Positions 54,360-63,125 of a stretch of DNA of 64,000 nucleotides are shown one piece after another. How positions within the stretch are numbered: position 1 is the first letter of the stretch; the number at the start of each line of letters is the position of its first letter. Where the stretch lies: NCBI GenBank assembly GCA_021820965.1, contig JAKACZ010000001.1, positions 186,001 to 250,000 on the forward strand, given 5' to 3'. A program made the position numbers and the translations under genes. The notes under the pieces were generated by a model. The model worked only from the letters and a program-made list of their open reading frames with translations. It did no database searches and was not told where the DNA came from. The stretch is from Bacillota bacterium (GTDB lineage Bacteria > Bacillota > Sulfobacillia > Sulfobacillales > Sulfobacillaceae).

Positions 54360-54388
54360 ATTATTACGGAATTTCACGACAATATCAA
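54360..54388 (-). promoter_or_regulatory. Promoter of the glp operon
   Basis: TTGATA (54388-54383) and AATAAT (54365-54360) on the minus strand are 17 bases apart. The transcript would begin about 80 bp before glpA, upstream of the leader terminator. The end of an IS605-derived element is only 8 bp upstream of the -35 box. Confidence 0.6.
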
Positions 54389-54396
54389 GCGTTTTC

Positions 54397-54663
54397 ATGA
54401 ACTCTCCCGCCGCCTAATCCTCACGGATTGAGGCGGGGGTTTCTGAGGTCGCCCTCAGAAGTTCCTGGCTCATTGATCGGTGCGCCGGGGCCGTTGGCCC
54501 TAGACGTCTTACGCTAGTCTCCCCAGGCGTAGATTCGGACCGCTCCGGCCCTATGTCCTTATCATAGGACAAAAGTTTTGGCATGTCTAGCCCTGCGCGC
54601 TCGCCCGCTAACCCCCTCTTGGCCGTTGGCCTAAGAAGGGGAATGCGCGGGTGTTGTGTTCAC
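54397..54663 (-). mobile_element. 267-bp IS200/IS605-derived element without tnpB (MITE-like)
   Basis: Read on the minus strand it has the same left end (TGAACACAACACCCGCGCAT) and right end (GGATTAGGCGGCGGG...GTTCAT) as the tnpB element at 24524-25483. The shared internal blocks are AAGGACATAGGGC, GGTCCGAA, CGCCTGGGGAGAC and CAATGAGCCAGGAACTTC. All of tnpB except its 3' end/omega-RNA region has been deleted. Stems are visible (AGGGCCAACGGCCC; TTCTGAGG-GCGA-CCTCAGAA). It lies directly upstream of the glp promoter. If transcribed it could yield an omega-RNA-like molecule. Confidence 0.82.
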
Positions 54664-55268
54664 CAAAGTTCGGGTTTTCTGAAACCTTCGGCCGTACGAC
54701 CATCTGCGAGTCCCAGCATCGGCTAATGTCAGCCAGGAGACACAGCGCTCGTTTCACTAAAATGCTTTAGCCCACAATATGACAGCCTCTCAAACTTTTG
54801 GCTAGTCTTTTCTCAAAATTCGCTCATTCCGGGTCGGCCTGAGGTCGTGGCTTTCCGTGCAGCGGAAAGGATAACTGCCGCTCAACTGATTCTCCTGCCG
54901 GAGCAAACCGACAGGCCAACATATTGCGTCAAAGCACGCAGTCAAGAGGGAGTCTCCACGACATCGGCGCCTTAGCCCAGGCCATAAAGATCCAGGGGTT
55001 ATCCGGCTAGCGCCGTAACACGCGAGTCTCGTCGCATGGTTGCAACTAGAAATGGGGCCAGACAGACCACCCAGGGACATGATATGAGCCATTGGGCTCA
55101 TTCCGCTTGACCTGACAGTGGTAATCCCTGTGCATAGCGCACAGTACTCCCTTGACAGATGCGGTTAAGCTCGTCCATAACAGCACGAAATGGGACCCGG
55201 GCGATCGCTCCGCTGCCGTTTGTGATGTATGTTTCGGTGCTATACCGAGTTTAGGGAGATGTCGTTAA
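54664..55268. other. Region without a recognisable gene
   Basis: About 600 bp between the IS605-derived element and the HEPN gene. The frame 54802-55101 (minus) has no family signature. AGGGAG (about 55254) is a possible ribosome site for the HEPN gene start. Confidence 0.4.
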
Positions 55269-55686
55269 ATGAACCGGGATATCCGCTGGCGCCAACGCTT
55301 TCAACATTATGTAAGGGTGTTCTCTCGTTTAAAGGCTGCCGACCAGCTCGCCAACCCGGCCCCTGTCCGAGCTTGAGGAGCAGGGGCTAATCAAGGCGTT
55401 TGAATTCACGTTCGAGCTGGCATGGAATCTCATGAAGGATATCCTCGAGTACCAGGGCGTTACCGCGCTTTTGGGCTCCTGTGATGCCATCCGAGCGGCA
55501 TTCCAGGCAGAACTCGTCACGGATGGGGAACTATGGATAGATATGCTTGACGGCCGAAACTTGTCGGCACATTCGTACGATGAGAATTTCGCTCGCCAGA
55601 TGGTTGAGGACATTCAGAATCGGTATATCGCCCTGTTCAACGCGCTCGAACGGCGCACTCAGGAAATGTTGGAGGCAGACCGATGA
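55269..55686 (+). pseudogene. HEPN-domain protein (HI0074-like nucleotidyltransferase-substrate-binding), frameshifted
   Basis: ATG 55269 gives NRDIRWRQRFQHYVRVFSRL, the normal start of HI0074/HepT-type HEPN proteins. One base over from about 55363, the frame continues LSELEEQGLIKAFEFTFELA with the DILEYQG segment and ends at 55686. The C-terminal part contains the HEPN RNase-type helix (LSAHSYDEN, in place of the usual RNxxxH). Together ~138 residues, the family length. The break lies before the core, so an internal start could still make a shortened protein. It overlaps the MNT gene by four bases (ATGA): a HEPN/MNT toxin-antitoxin pair. Confidence 0.78.
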
Positions 55687-56033
55687 AGAGTCATGGGTTG
55701 TCGCTTCGCACAGTCAACACCCTGTTAGCGATTTTAGGAAGCTATCCCGAGGTCCAATCCGCTATTCTGTACGGGTCCCGCGCCACCGGGAATTATAAAC
55801 CGGGGTCGAACATCGACTTGAATCTTGTCGGCCCCAATGTCACCTTCCAGACGCTCAAACGCATCATGGGAGCCATTGCGGATTCCTCTATCCCGTATCA
55901 GATAAACCTTTCCATTTATGAGCATATCACCGATGCTGACCTGAGGAACCACATTAAGCGGCGGGGTATTTTGCTCTATGAGGCCGCGAGGAACTCCTGC
56001 CGCACCTGGTTGACGACATCCACGCACCAATAG
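55683..56033 (+). CDS. Minimal nucleotidyltransferase (MNT) domain protein, HEPN partner
   Basis: 116 residues with the nucleotidyltransferase start AILYGSRATGNYKPGSNIDL. The family motif is GSRAxG...SDIDL; here the first catalytic Asp is Asn (SNIDL), so nucleotide transfer may be weak or lost. In HEPN/MNT systems the MNT protein silences the HEPN RNase, often by AMPylation. The C-terminal helix-strand part (DLRNHIKRRGILLYEAA) is normal. Coupled to the HEPN gene by an ATGA overlap. Confidence 0.85.
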   Translation: MKSHGLSLRTVNTLLAILGSYPEVQSAILYGSRATGNYKPGSNIDLNLVGPNVTFQTLKRIMGAIADSSIPYQINLSIYEHITDADLRNHIKRRGILLYEAARNSCRTWLTTSTHQ

Positions 56034-56233
56034 ACGATTGCTGTCTTTATCAAAAAAAGATTCTCAACGGTTGCGAAGGTTGCCGTGATAGCCCCATGTT
56101 CGATAGGAAACTAACATGCGAACCCCGCATTCTAACCCAGCGTCCATGACATCGCTTGATAAAAGACTCGCGCCCGCTCTCGATGCAGCGGCATCAACCT
56201 ATACGATGCATGCACCAGCGGGCTTAGAGCCAT

Positions 56234-57145
56234 TTACCTGTGGTCGGGTTGGCGCATCGCATTAATCGCCTGCACCCAAATCGGGACGCTTTTCTGGGCG
56301 TGCCAGCCCTGCGTGATATTTAAGGCGCGCTGGGCCAGTTCTTCCCGAACCGCATCCTTTTCCAACGCTGTTTGCATTGCGGCCTGCCACGACTCCATGG
56401 TGTCATCGTAAACCCAGAGCGCCGCCGTTCCCAGCACAGCCTGGTTAGTCGGCGAATGGCGAGCCACGACGGGTGTTCCGGTCGCCATTCCCCAGGTTGC
56501 CGTTGTACGCGGCACCCGGTCCCCGTCAGCGAGGAGAATGACGTCGGAGCTGAGAAAGAGCCCCGCGAGTTCGGCATCGGTGAGGTGTGGAAGAAAGACT
56601 ACCCGCTCTGCCAAACCTCTTTTGTTCAACACCGGCGCCAGGTCAGCTCGAATGCGAATACCGTCCACCAGCACCAACTCCCCGCCTCCCGAAAGTAACC
56701 GATCAGCCAACAGGATTAACCGGCTCAATGCAGCCCCGGAATAACTCGTGGCCAGCGATACCAGCCGGGGGCGATCTTCCAGATGAAACCGACGAGTCAC
56801 ACCAAAGACATCGGCTCCATCGCCCGGAGGATAAAAATAGTAGGGGACTATTCGAGGCATGACCGTCACCGGGGCATTGTCAAGAGTTTCCGGGGCATAT
56901 TCCGTGAGCGCCTCCGCCACCCACCACGGCGCGCCCGAATTTCGCCCGACCGTTTGCTGTAACTCCTCTTGGGATGGCGCCACCAGGGTCTGCCGCTCCA
57001 CCATGTCCCACGGATCGGTGAAAAACCACCGACCGAGACCGCGTCTTGAGCGGTGCTTGTGATCTTGCTGCCATTCTGATCGAACCGGCTGCAACATCTG
57101 GGTCCCGTCTGATACCCCGGCGGCCTGCTCGCGTGCGCCCGTCAT
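56234..57145 (-). CDS. Glycosyltransferase-like (GT-B C-terminal domain) protein in the Soe operon, role unknown
   Basis: 303 residues. The first ~115 are not recognised (FTDPWDMVERQTLVAPSQEE). The rest resembles the C-terminal Rossmann domain of family-4 glycosyltransferases: FLPHLTDAELAGLFLSSDVI is the usual donor-site strand-helix, followed by TWGMATGTPVVARHSPTNQA. No N-terminal acceptor domain of normal length is present, so it may not be an active transferase. Its ATG overlaps the SoeC-like stop by four bases (57142-57145), so it is produced with the oxidoreductase. A maturation, anchoring or regulatory role is possible but speculative. Confidence 0.7.
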   Translation of the reverse strand: MTGAREQAAGVSDGTQMLQPVRSEWQQDHKHRSRRGLGRWFFTDPWDMVERQTLVAPSQEELQQTVGRNSGAPWWVAEALTEYAPETLDNAPVTVMPRIVPYYFYPPGDGADVFGVTRRFHLEDRPRLVSLATSYSGAALSRLILLADRLLSGGGELVLVDGIRIRADLAPVLNKRGLAERVVFLPHLTDAELAGLFLSSDVILLADGDRVPRTTATWGMATGTPVVARHSPTNQAVLGTAALWVYDDTMESWQAAMQTALEKDAVREELAQRALNITQGWHAQKSVPIWVQAINAMRQPDHR

Positions 57146-58089
57146 CCCGAAATCCTCCGTGCTTGGTTTAACGGTCCGGCGCCGTCAGGAAAGAACACCA
57201 GGGAACTATGAACCGCATCGGCGAAAAAGAGCCACCGGTCGGCAATGGTTCCCACCAACGCCGACGCCCCCGCAGCGATACCCCAAAGCCATCCCCCGGA
57301 AAAAGCGGCAATCGCGGCAAACACTGCCGGCGCCGCGCATTGCAGTATTAACACAAGTGCAAGGCCGTTCCGCCGTGTGCGAGCGGCAATGGTTGGCCAG
57401 ACCTGTGTCTGAACCCGATACGGCGGTTTGGACGTGCCGGTATCGTGCAGTCGGTACGGGGAAAAGGGCAAACTCGTCTCGTCTTGGCCGAGCCTCTCCC
57501 GGGCTCGGCGAAAATACTGCAGCTGCCATAGTTTGACCGCCCCGGTTGCCAGCGCGACCACCATAATAGCTAAGCCAAGACCCGTGTCGGCGTGATGGCC
57601 CATCGGCCGCACAGCCAAGGCCGTCGTCGATCCGGACAGCAACGAGACGATGAGAAAGGCCACCACCGTACGCGGGGTGTTCCAGCTGAGCATGGCTCGA
57701 ATCGTGGCATAAAGCATCGCGGTCACCCAAACGGCCACCAAACCCAGCGCGGCGGTGAGGACCGAAAACACGGTCAGCGCGGCGCCGGAGGGGAATCCGC
57801 CGTAAGACCACACCAGCAAAATAGCTAGTGCCCCGCCAAAAAGTCCTGTTGTTAGCGCTTCCCGGCTTAGCCACGAGGTCTTCAAGCGGCGCAACACGTA
57901 ACGCGCCGCCTTCAGGCGATGCATGTGGAAGAACGAACCTACGCCCCCGGCCGCAGCCGCGATCAGCGCCATAACCACCAGTGTGGCGTCGGTATATCCG
58001 GCCAGGCGCAATGCCGCGTAGGTGACGATAATCCCGGTGGCCAGACCCTGGCCGATGGTTAACACCAGCAGTGGAGCGGTGGGCCGCAT
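57142..58089 (-). CDS. soeC: SoeC/DmsC-family membrane anchor subunit
   Basis: 315 residues with eight or so membrane segments, of the DmsC type. A characteristic loop is FFHMHRLKAARYVLRRLKTS, then WLSREALTTGLFGGALAIL. It anchors the catalytic and Fe-S subunits to the membrane and exchanges electrons with quinone. It overlaps soeB by one base and the following gene by four. In DmsABC the flow is from quinone; in SoeABC it is to quinone. Confidence 0.85.
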   Translation of the reverse strand: MRPTAPLLVLTIGQGLATGIIVTYAALRLAGYTDATLVVMALIAAAAGGVGSFFHMHRLKAARYVLRRLKTSWLSREALTTGLFGGALAILLVWSYGGFPSGAALTVFSVLTAALGLVAVWVTAMLYATIRAMLSWNTPRTVVAFLIVSLLSGSTTALAVRPMGHHADTGLGLAIMVVALATGAVKLWQLQYFRRARERLGQDETSLPFSPYRLHDTGTSKPPYRVQTQVWPTIAARTRRNGLALVLILQCAAPAVFAAIAAFSGGWLWGIAAGASALVGTIADRWLFFADAVHSSLVFFPDGAGPLNQARRISG

Positions 58090-58754
58090 TAATATCGCTC
58101 CTTTAAAGCCTGCTCAAGCCGGTCGGCATCCACAGGCGTCGAGGCCTCGACCCGCGGGAGATAATGAACCGCCGGCCGAGCGCCCAAGTCCGGCAACAAA
58201 CCGAAACCTTGTCGCTCCGCCACCAAGCGGGACACGGTGGATTCGGGATCGTCCAAGTCGCCGAATGTGCGAGCATGGGTGGGACAACTCTGCACGCAAG
58301 CTGGCTGCCGGTCATGCTCAGGCAGCGATTCGTCTTCAATCCGGTCGATACAGAGCGTGCACTTCTTTACCACTCCTTGATGCTCGTCAAATTCCCGAAC
58401 GCCGTAGGGGCAGGCCCACATGCAGAGCTGGCAACCGATGCAGCTATCGTAATCCACCAATACCACACCGTTATCCTCCCGTTTAAACGAGGCGCCGGTC
58501 GGACAGACCGGAACACATGGCGCGTCGTAACAGTGCATGCAGGCTTTAGGCAGGTACATCACCGAAGTTTCCGGGTATTCCCCACTTTCGAAGCTCAAAA
58601 TCCGGTTCCACCACATCCCATCGGGATCCTGGTACGGTGTGTGATCGGGAACCGGTCCGAAGTCTCCCGAGGTATTATGCTCCTTGCAGGACACCTGACA
58701 ACTTTTGCACCCCACGCATTTGTTCAAATCGGTAATAATGGTCAACTGCATCAC
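58089..58754 (-). CDS. soeB: SoeB/DmsB-family four-cluster iron-sulfur subunit
   Basis: 221 residues with four [4Fe-4S]-type cysteine groups: NKCVGCKSCQVSCKEHN, CMHCYDAPCVPVCPTGAS, SCIGCQLCMWACPYGV and, with CTLC, a fourth group near CVQSCPTHARTFGD. This is the DmsB/PsrB/SoeB electron-transfer subunit. A Trp-containing stretch (MWWNRILSF) after the first cluster is common in SoeB-type proteins. The start (GTG/ATG) overlaps the soeA stop. Confidence 0.9.
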   Translation of the reverse strand: MMQLTIITDLNKCVGCKSCQVSCKEHNTSGDFGPVPDHTPYQDPDGMWWNRILSFESGEYPETSVMYLPKACMHCYDAPCVPVCPTGASFKREDNGVVLVDYDSCIGCQLCMWACPYGVREFDEHQGVVKKCTLCIDRIEDESLPEHDRQPACVQSCPTHARTFGDLDDPESTVSRLVAERQGFGLLPDLGARPAVHYLPRVEASTPVDADRLEQALKERY

Positions 58755-61576
58755 TGCGCCCCCTTCGTGGTGTAGGCTAAGACTTTCAGAGGTTGGTGCT
58801 CAGCCACCGGCTGACGCGGCTCGATGGATGGCCACACTTCGTGGATTTCAGACGGATAGATGCGAACCCGGGCGTCATACCACCCCGCCTGCCCGGTCAC
58901 CGGATCGTTGTTGTAGAAGTGAGATTGATCGTCCTCACCCCCGGCCATGCGGTCGGGAATGATATGGTTAATCAAGATGGCACGGAGCACCTCAGGACTC
59001 TGAGGGTCGAGTGCCCACGAACCCGGTCCTTTCGCCATGGCGTTCCAGGTCCAGACCGTGCCCGGTTCCACCGCGTCGGAGTAATGCAGCTTCCCCGTCA
59101 TGCGGCCAATGCGCGATTCAATCCAGACCCACTCGCCGTCCCTGATCCCCAGTTCCACGGCCTTGGCCGGATTCATATACACGGGGTTTTCGTTCAACAG
59201 CTGACGCAGCCAGGCGTTATGCGATCCCCAGGAGTGATAGTGAGTCATGGGCCTTTGGGTAATGATACGAAGCGGATACTGCTCCCGCTCGTCAGATCGG
59301 TCTTCAAGCGGTGCATACCAAATGGGAACCGGAGAAAAATACCGCGTCAACCGCTCGCGCAGTTTACGGTCATGCGGTTGCTTCCCGGGCCATTGCCCCA
59401 TACCTGCCAGACGGAAGGTCTGCAAGGGCTCAGAATAGAGGTTCAACACAATGGGGTCGGCGCTGGTCAGCAATTTGTTGTCGCGCGCCCAGTCCAGGTA
59501 CCCCTGGTTAACCATGCGGTAGTAGCGGTGGTGGTCGGGCAGACGGAAGTGCCAGAATGCCTTGTGCTTGGCGTACGCCTCGAGTTGATGCGGATTCGGT
59601 TCCCCGACCAACATCTTATCGCCATTTTTTCCCCGATACCCGGCAATCAGGCCAACTCCAGAGCCAGGTTCGGTCTCCCAAAACTGGATAAAGTCGGCGT
59701 AATTTCGATACTTAATTTGGCCGTCCTCAACAAAGCCTGGAAGTTCCAGCCGATTGGCCAACTCTATGAGCACATCGGCGGTGGGACGGGTGTCACCCAG
59801 CTTCGGCACCACCGGCTGCCGAATTGAGTCGGCCGGCCCTTCGGGCTCGGAAATGGGTCGGTCCTGTAGTGACGTGGCATCCCAGCGTTCTAAATAGGTA
59901 GTGTCCGGAAAGACGACGTCGGCATACGCCACCGTCTCCGAGTCAAAAGCGTCAAACACCACAATATGCGGAATTTTGTACTCGCCCGTGGCGTCGTGGC
60001 GCGCGGTCATCAACTCACGAATGGTCAGCGTATTCCAGGTTGAGTTCCAGGCAATGTTCGCCATGTAAATCATCAGGGTATCGATGGGGTACGGCGTGCC
60101 CGACGCAGCGTTGGCAATCACATTTTGAATGGCTCCGTGGGCAGCTAATGGATACTTCCAGGAGTACGCTTCGTCGATGCGCACCGCCTCATCGCCGTCC
60201 ACCAGCAAATCGTCCGGCGACGTCGGGTACCCCAGTAATGGGCCCTTGGCGGGCTGACCGGGCTGATAGTCGTCAGGATTGGACGGTGGCTTGACCGGGG
60301 GCGGTACCGGCTTGGGATATGGGCTCTTGTAGAGAAATCCGCCGGGCACGTCTACCGTGCCCAAGAGCATCATTAAGTCAAACAGGCCGCGAATCGTCTG
60401 AAAGCCGTTGGTATGCGCCGCCAGGCCGCGCATCGCGTGAAACGCGACCGGCCGACCGACGGTAGTCTTGTGCGTGACGCCATAGACGTCGGTCCAGGCA
60501 ATAGGGAGCTCCACGGCATGATGAATCGCGGTTTCACCCATTTCCAGCGCCAGTCGTACGATGGTCTCTTTGGGAATGCCCGTAATGTCGGCGGCCCACG
60601 CGGGAGTCGCTTCGGCCACCGATCGACGCAACACTTGGAATGCCGGTTCACAGTCCACCTCATCCACCGCAAACGTACCCTCCAGCAGCCCTTGGCCGCC
60701 CCCCTCCATGAAAGGCACAATGCGTCCGTCGGCGGTAGCCACTAGCATCGATCCGTCGGCCGCGCGCTGCATGAGGCCGTTATCCGTTCTGACCAATGCG
60801 GCCGCATTGGTCCAGTGCGTGAGATATGACTCGTCGATGAGTCTTTCATTGATCAGCACGTGCATAAAGGCCAGGATCAGCGCCCCATCGGTCCCCGGGC
60901 GGATCGGCACCCATTCGTCGGCCAATGCCCCGTAGCCGCTCCGCACCGGATTGACCACAATGAATCGGCCTCCGTGGTCTTTCAAGGAGGCGATGGCCAG
61001 CTTGAGTGGATTGGACGGATGATCCTCCGCGACCCCAAACATCATGAACCACTTGGCCTGATTCAGATCGGGCCATCCAAACTCCCAATAGCTGCCGCCA
61101 ATCGAGTACATGCCGCCGGATGCCATATTCACCGAACAAAACCCCCCGTGCGCGGCCCAGTTGGGCGTACCGAACTGGCGGGTCCAAAAACCGTTGAAAG
61201 CCTGCATTTGATCGCGCCCGGTAAAATAGGCCAACTTACGCGGATCGGTGGTGCGGATGTCTTTCAGCCATCCCGCGACCGTCGTTAATGCGGTCTCCCA
61301 GTCAACCGGGACAAAGCGACCCTGGCCGCGTTCGGCCCCGGGTTCGCGCATCAGCGGCTGAACGAGGCGTGCCGGGCTGTATTCGGTCATGATGCCGGCA
61401 CCACCCTTGGCACACCACACCCCCTTATTGACGGGGTTTTCGGGAATTCCGGAAATGAAGCGGATTTTGCCGTTCTCGACCGTCACATCAATCCCGCAGC
61501 GGCAGGCACACATATAACAGGTTGTGTGCATATGGTGCAGATTAGTTTTGTCCTCCAGCAGTAATTTATTGGCCAT
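58751..61576 (-). CDS. soeA: Molybdopterin oxidoreductase catalytic subunit (SoeA-like, putative sulfite dehydrogenase)
   Basis: 941 residues, full length for the CISM family. An N-terminal Fe4S4 domain (TCYMCACRCGIDVTV ... CAKGGAG) is followed by the Mo ligand region HGGFCSVNMASGGMYSIGGS (Cys, not Sec) and later MGD-binding blocks (AWNSTWNTLTI; PLRIITQRPMTHYHSWGSHN). The GGFCSVNMA...GGSYWEFGWPD pattern is that of SoeA-type sulfite:quinone oxidoreductases. Oxidation of cytoplasmic sulfite to sulfate is the most likely role. Other CISM substrates (polysulfide, tetrathionate, arsenic) cannot be excluded. No Tat signal is seen, consistent with a cytoplasmic enzyme. Followed by SoeB, SoeC and a GT-like gene; a LysR regulator is divergent. 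Confidence 0.85.
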   Translation of the reverse strand: MANKLLLEDKTNLHHMHTTCYMCACRCGIDVTVENGKIRFISGIPENPVNKGVWCAKGGAGIMTEYSPARLVQPLMREPGAERGQGRFVPVDWETALTTVAGWLKDIRTTDPRKLAYFTGRDQMQAFNGFWTRQFGTPNWAAHGGFCSVNMASGGMYSIGGSYWEFGWPDLNQAKWFMMFGVAEDHPSNPLKLAIASLKDHGGRFIVVNPVRSGYGALADEWVPIRPGTDGALILAFMHVLINERLIDESYLTHWTNAAALVRTDNGLMQRAADGSMLVATADGRIVPFMEGGGQGLLEGTFAVDEVDCEPAFQVLRRSVAEATPAWAADITGIPKETIVRLALEMGETAIHHAVELPIAWTDVYGVTHKTTVGRPVAFHAMRGLAAHTNGFQTIRGLFDLMMLLGTVDVPGGFLYKSPYPKPVPPPVKPPSNPDDYQPGQPAKGPLLGYPTSPDDLLVDGDEAVRIDEAYSWKYPLAAHGAIQNVIANAASGTPYPIDTLMIYMANIAWNSTWNTLTIRELMTARHDATGEYKIPHIVVFDAFDSETVAYADVVFPDTTYLERWDATSLQDRPISEPEGPADSIRQPVVPKLGDTRPTADVLIELANRLELPGFVEDGQIKYRNYADFIQFWETEPGSGVGLIAGYRGKNGDKMLVGEPNPHQLEAYAKHKAFWHFRLPDHHRYYRMVNQGYLDWARDNKLLTSADPIVLNLYSEPLQTFRLAGMGQWPGKQPHDRKLRERLTRYFSPVPIWYAPLEDRSDEREQYPLRIITQRPMTHYHSWGSHNAWLRQLLNENPVYMNPAKAVELGIRDGEWVWIESRIGRMTGKLHYSDAVEPGTVWTWNAMAKGPGSWALDPQSPEVLRAILINHIIPDRMAGGEDDQSHFYNNDPVTGQAGWYDARVRIYPSEIHEVWPSIEPRQPVAEHQPLKVLAYTTKGAQ

Positions 61577-61687
61577 TGGGAAACCCCCCGTGGTAGCGTA
61601 GAATTATCTATAATGGTAAGTCATGCAATACGCGCAGAACTATGCGTTTTGTGAACTCCCTATTTGGATTCCGTGAAGGAGATAGCC

Positions 61688-62590
61688 ATGAACGAACAGA
61701 TTTGGCGGACCTTTAAAACGGTCGGCGAATACCGCACCGTATCGCGAGCGGCACGACACCTCAATCTGTCGCAGGCGGCCGTCAGCCAGCATATTCACCG
61801 TCTCGAAAGTGATTATGGCGTTCCGCTGTTTGTTCGTACGTCCCAAGGCATGGTTCTAAATGATGCCGGGGAAATTGCATACCGGGACATTGCCAATCTA
61901 CTCGCCATCTTGGACCAATCGCGCCAGAGGATACGCGAGCACCAAGACCGTACGGCCTCGCGACTGACCATGGGGGCCAGCCTCACCATTGCCGAATACG
62001 TGCTTCCCCACGCCCTAACCGCGATCGACCCACAAAGCCAGGATCCCAACATCGTGGTGCGCATGGCCAATTCGCACGATGTCTTCGACCAGGTAGTGGA
62101 GCGAGACATCGACATGGGACTGGTTGAGGCTCCCGTAGCCCATCCCGAGATCGCAGTGCGCCCCTTTCTTGAGGATCGGCTGAAGGTCGTCGTGACCCAC
62201 AATCATCCCTGGGCTAACCGCTCCGAGGTCACCCTCGACGAACTGTCCATGGTCCCCCTTATCGTCCGCGAGCCGGGCTCGGGCACCCGCCTAGTGCTTG
62301 AGGAAGCGCTCCGGCAGGTCGGGTCATCTTTAAACCAACTCAATATTCGTTTCGTGCTGGGCACCACACAGGCAATTAAAGCGATGATTGCCCGCGGCAT
62401 GGGGGTTAGCGTACTCTCGCCCTATTGCATTCTCCCCGGGGAAAAAGAGTTATTTCATGTCTTAGCGGTGCGCGAAATGGCCCTCACTCGCAACTTCTCG
62501 GTGGTGCATCACCATGACCTGGCCCATACGGTAGCCCAACGACTCATTCGCATTCTCTTTAATCTTGACTGGGCCGGGATTTTGGGGTAG
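61688..62590 (+). CDS. LysR-family transcriptional regulator, divergent to the Soe operon
   Basis: 300 residues. The N-terminal winged helix is FKTVGEYRTVSRAARHLNLS with AAVSQHIHRLE. The effector domain (~90-295) has LTMGASLTIAEYVLPHALTA and the CysB/CbbR/CysL-like DMGLVEAPVAHPEIAVRPFL. Effectors in this subgroup are often sulfur metabolites or redox intermediates. It is read divergently from soeA with a 111-bp gap, the usual LysR target arrangement. AAGGAG precedes ATG 61688. Confidence 0.92.
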   Translation: MNEQIWRTFKTVGEYRTVSRAARHLNLSQAAVSQHIHRLESDYGVPLFVRTSQGMVLNDAGEIAYRDIANLLAILDQSRQRIREHQDRTASRLTMGASLTIAEYVLPHALTAIDPQSQDPNIVVRMANSHDVFDQVVERDIDMGLVEAPVAHPEIAVRPFLEDRLKVVVTHNHPWANRSEVTLDELSMVPLIVREPGSGTRLVLEEALRQVGSSLNQLNIRFVLGTTQAIKAMIARGMGVSVLSPYCILPGEKELFHVLAVREMALTRNFSVVHHHDLAHTVAQRLIRILFNLDWAGILG

Positions 62591-63125
62591 CCAGTCTGTA
62601 CGCCAACGAGATTCTCCGACCACAGCGGGCTACATCACGGCTTGAGGCGCCACCCCATCCTAGGTTTGGCAACGGGTCCACGGCTGCCCCATGGCACGAG
62701 TTCCAAGATCGGCCACCTGTGTGCCGGTCCCCTCGTCCAGCGGAATCCCACCCTTCACCAGCTTTTCTCCACGCGGAATATCCCAAAGCGGTGCTCCACA
62801 GCCGCCCGCGGTAACCACTCCCATCGACGCCTTCCGCAGCCTCAGGAAGCAGTTGACAGTCTGAGCATGCGTGAGCGCGCGAAGCGGATGGTCATCCCTC
62901 GTGATGGATCGTCAAAAACGGAGGCCGTAGCGACATCAGCCGACAGCACCCACAGAAGCACCGACCAGCAGGTACCTTAGCCGTCGGCGACTTCCCATTG
63001 CTAGAACCGCATGCCGGTGGCAGTGTCGAAATTCTTGACTTTTAGCCCTTAACCCGGCTACGATGGCCACAATTAACACTATCCAATCGGTTGATGCGCT
63101 CACATCTACCGCAGGAGGATTTTTC
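62591..63125. other. Region without a recognisable gene
   Basis: 535 bp between the LysR gene and the nitrilase-fold gene. The frames 62642-62980 (plus) and 62559-62786 (minus) overlap and have no family features. AGGAGGA at 63113-63119 is the ribosome site of the next gene. Confidence 0.45.

Noticed and set aside
58793..59827. 344-residue plus-strand ORF opposite soeA
   Set aside because: Antisense shadow of a clearly coding molybdopterin oxidoreductase; no own signature.
61577..61687. A confident promoter pair for soeA
   Set aside because: A TATA-like box is visible, but no well-spaced -35 partner could be fixed for the minus strand.
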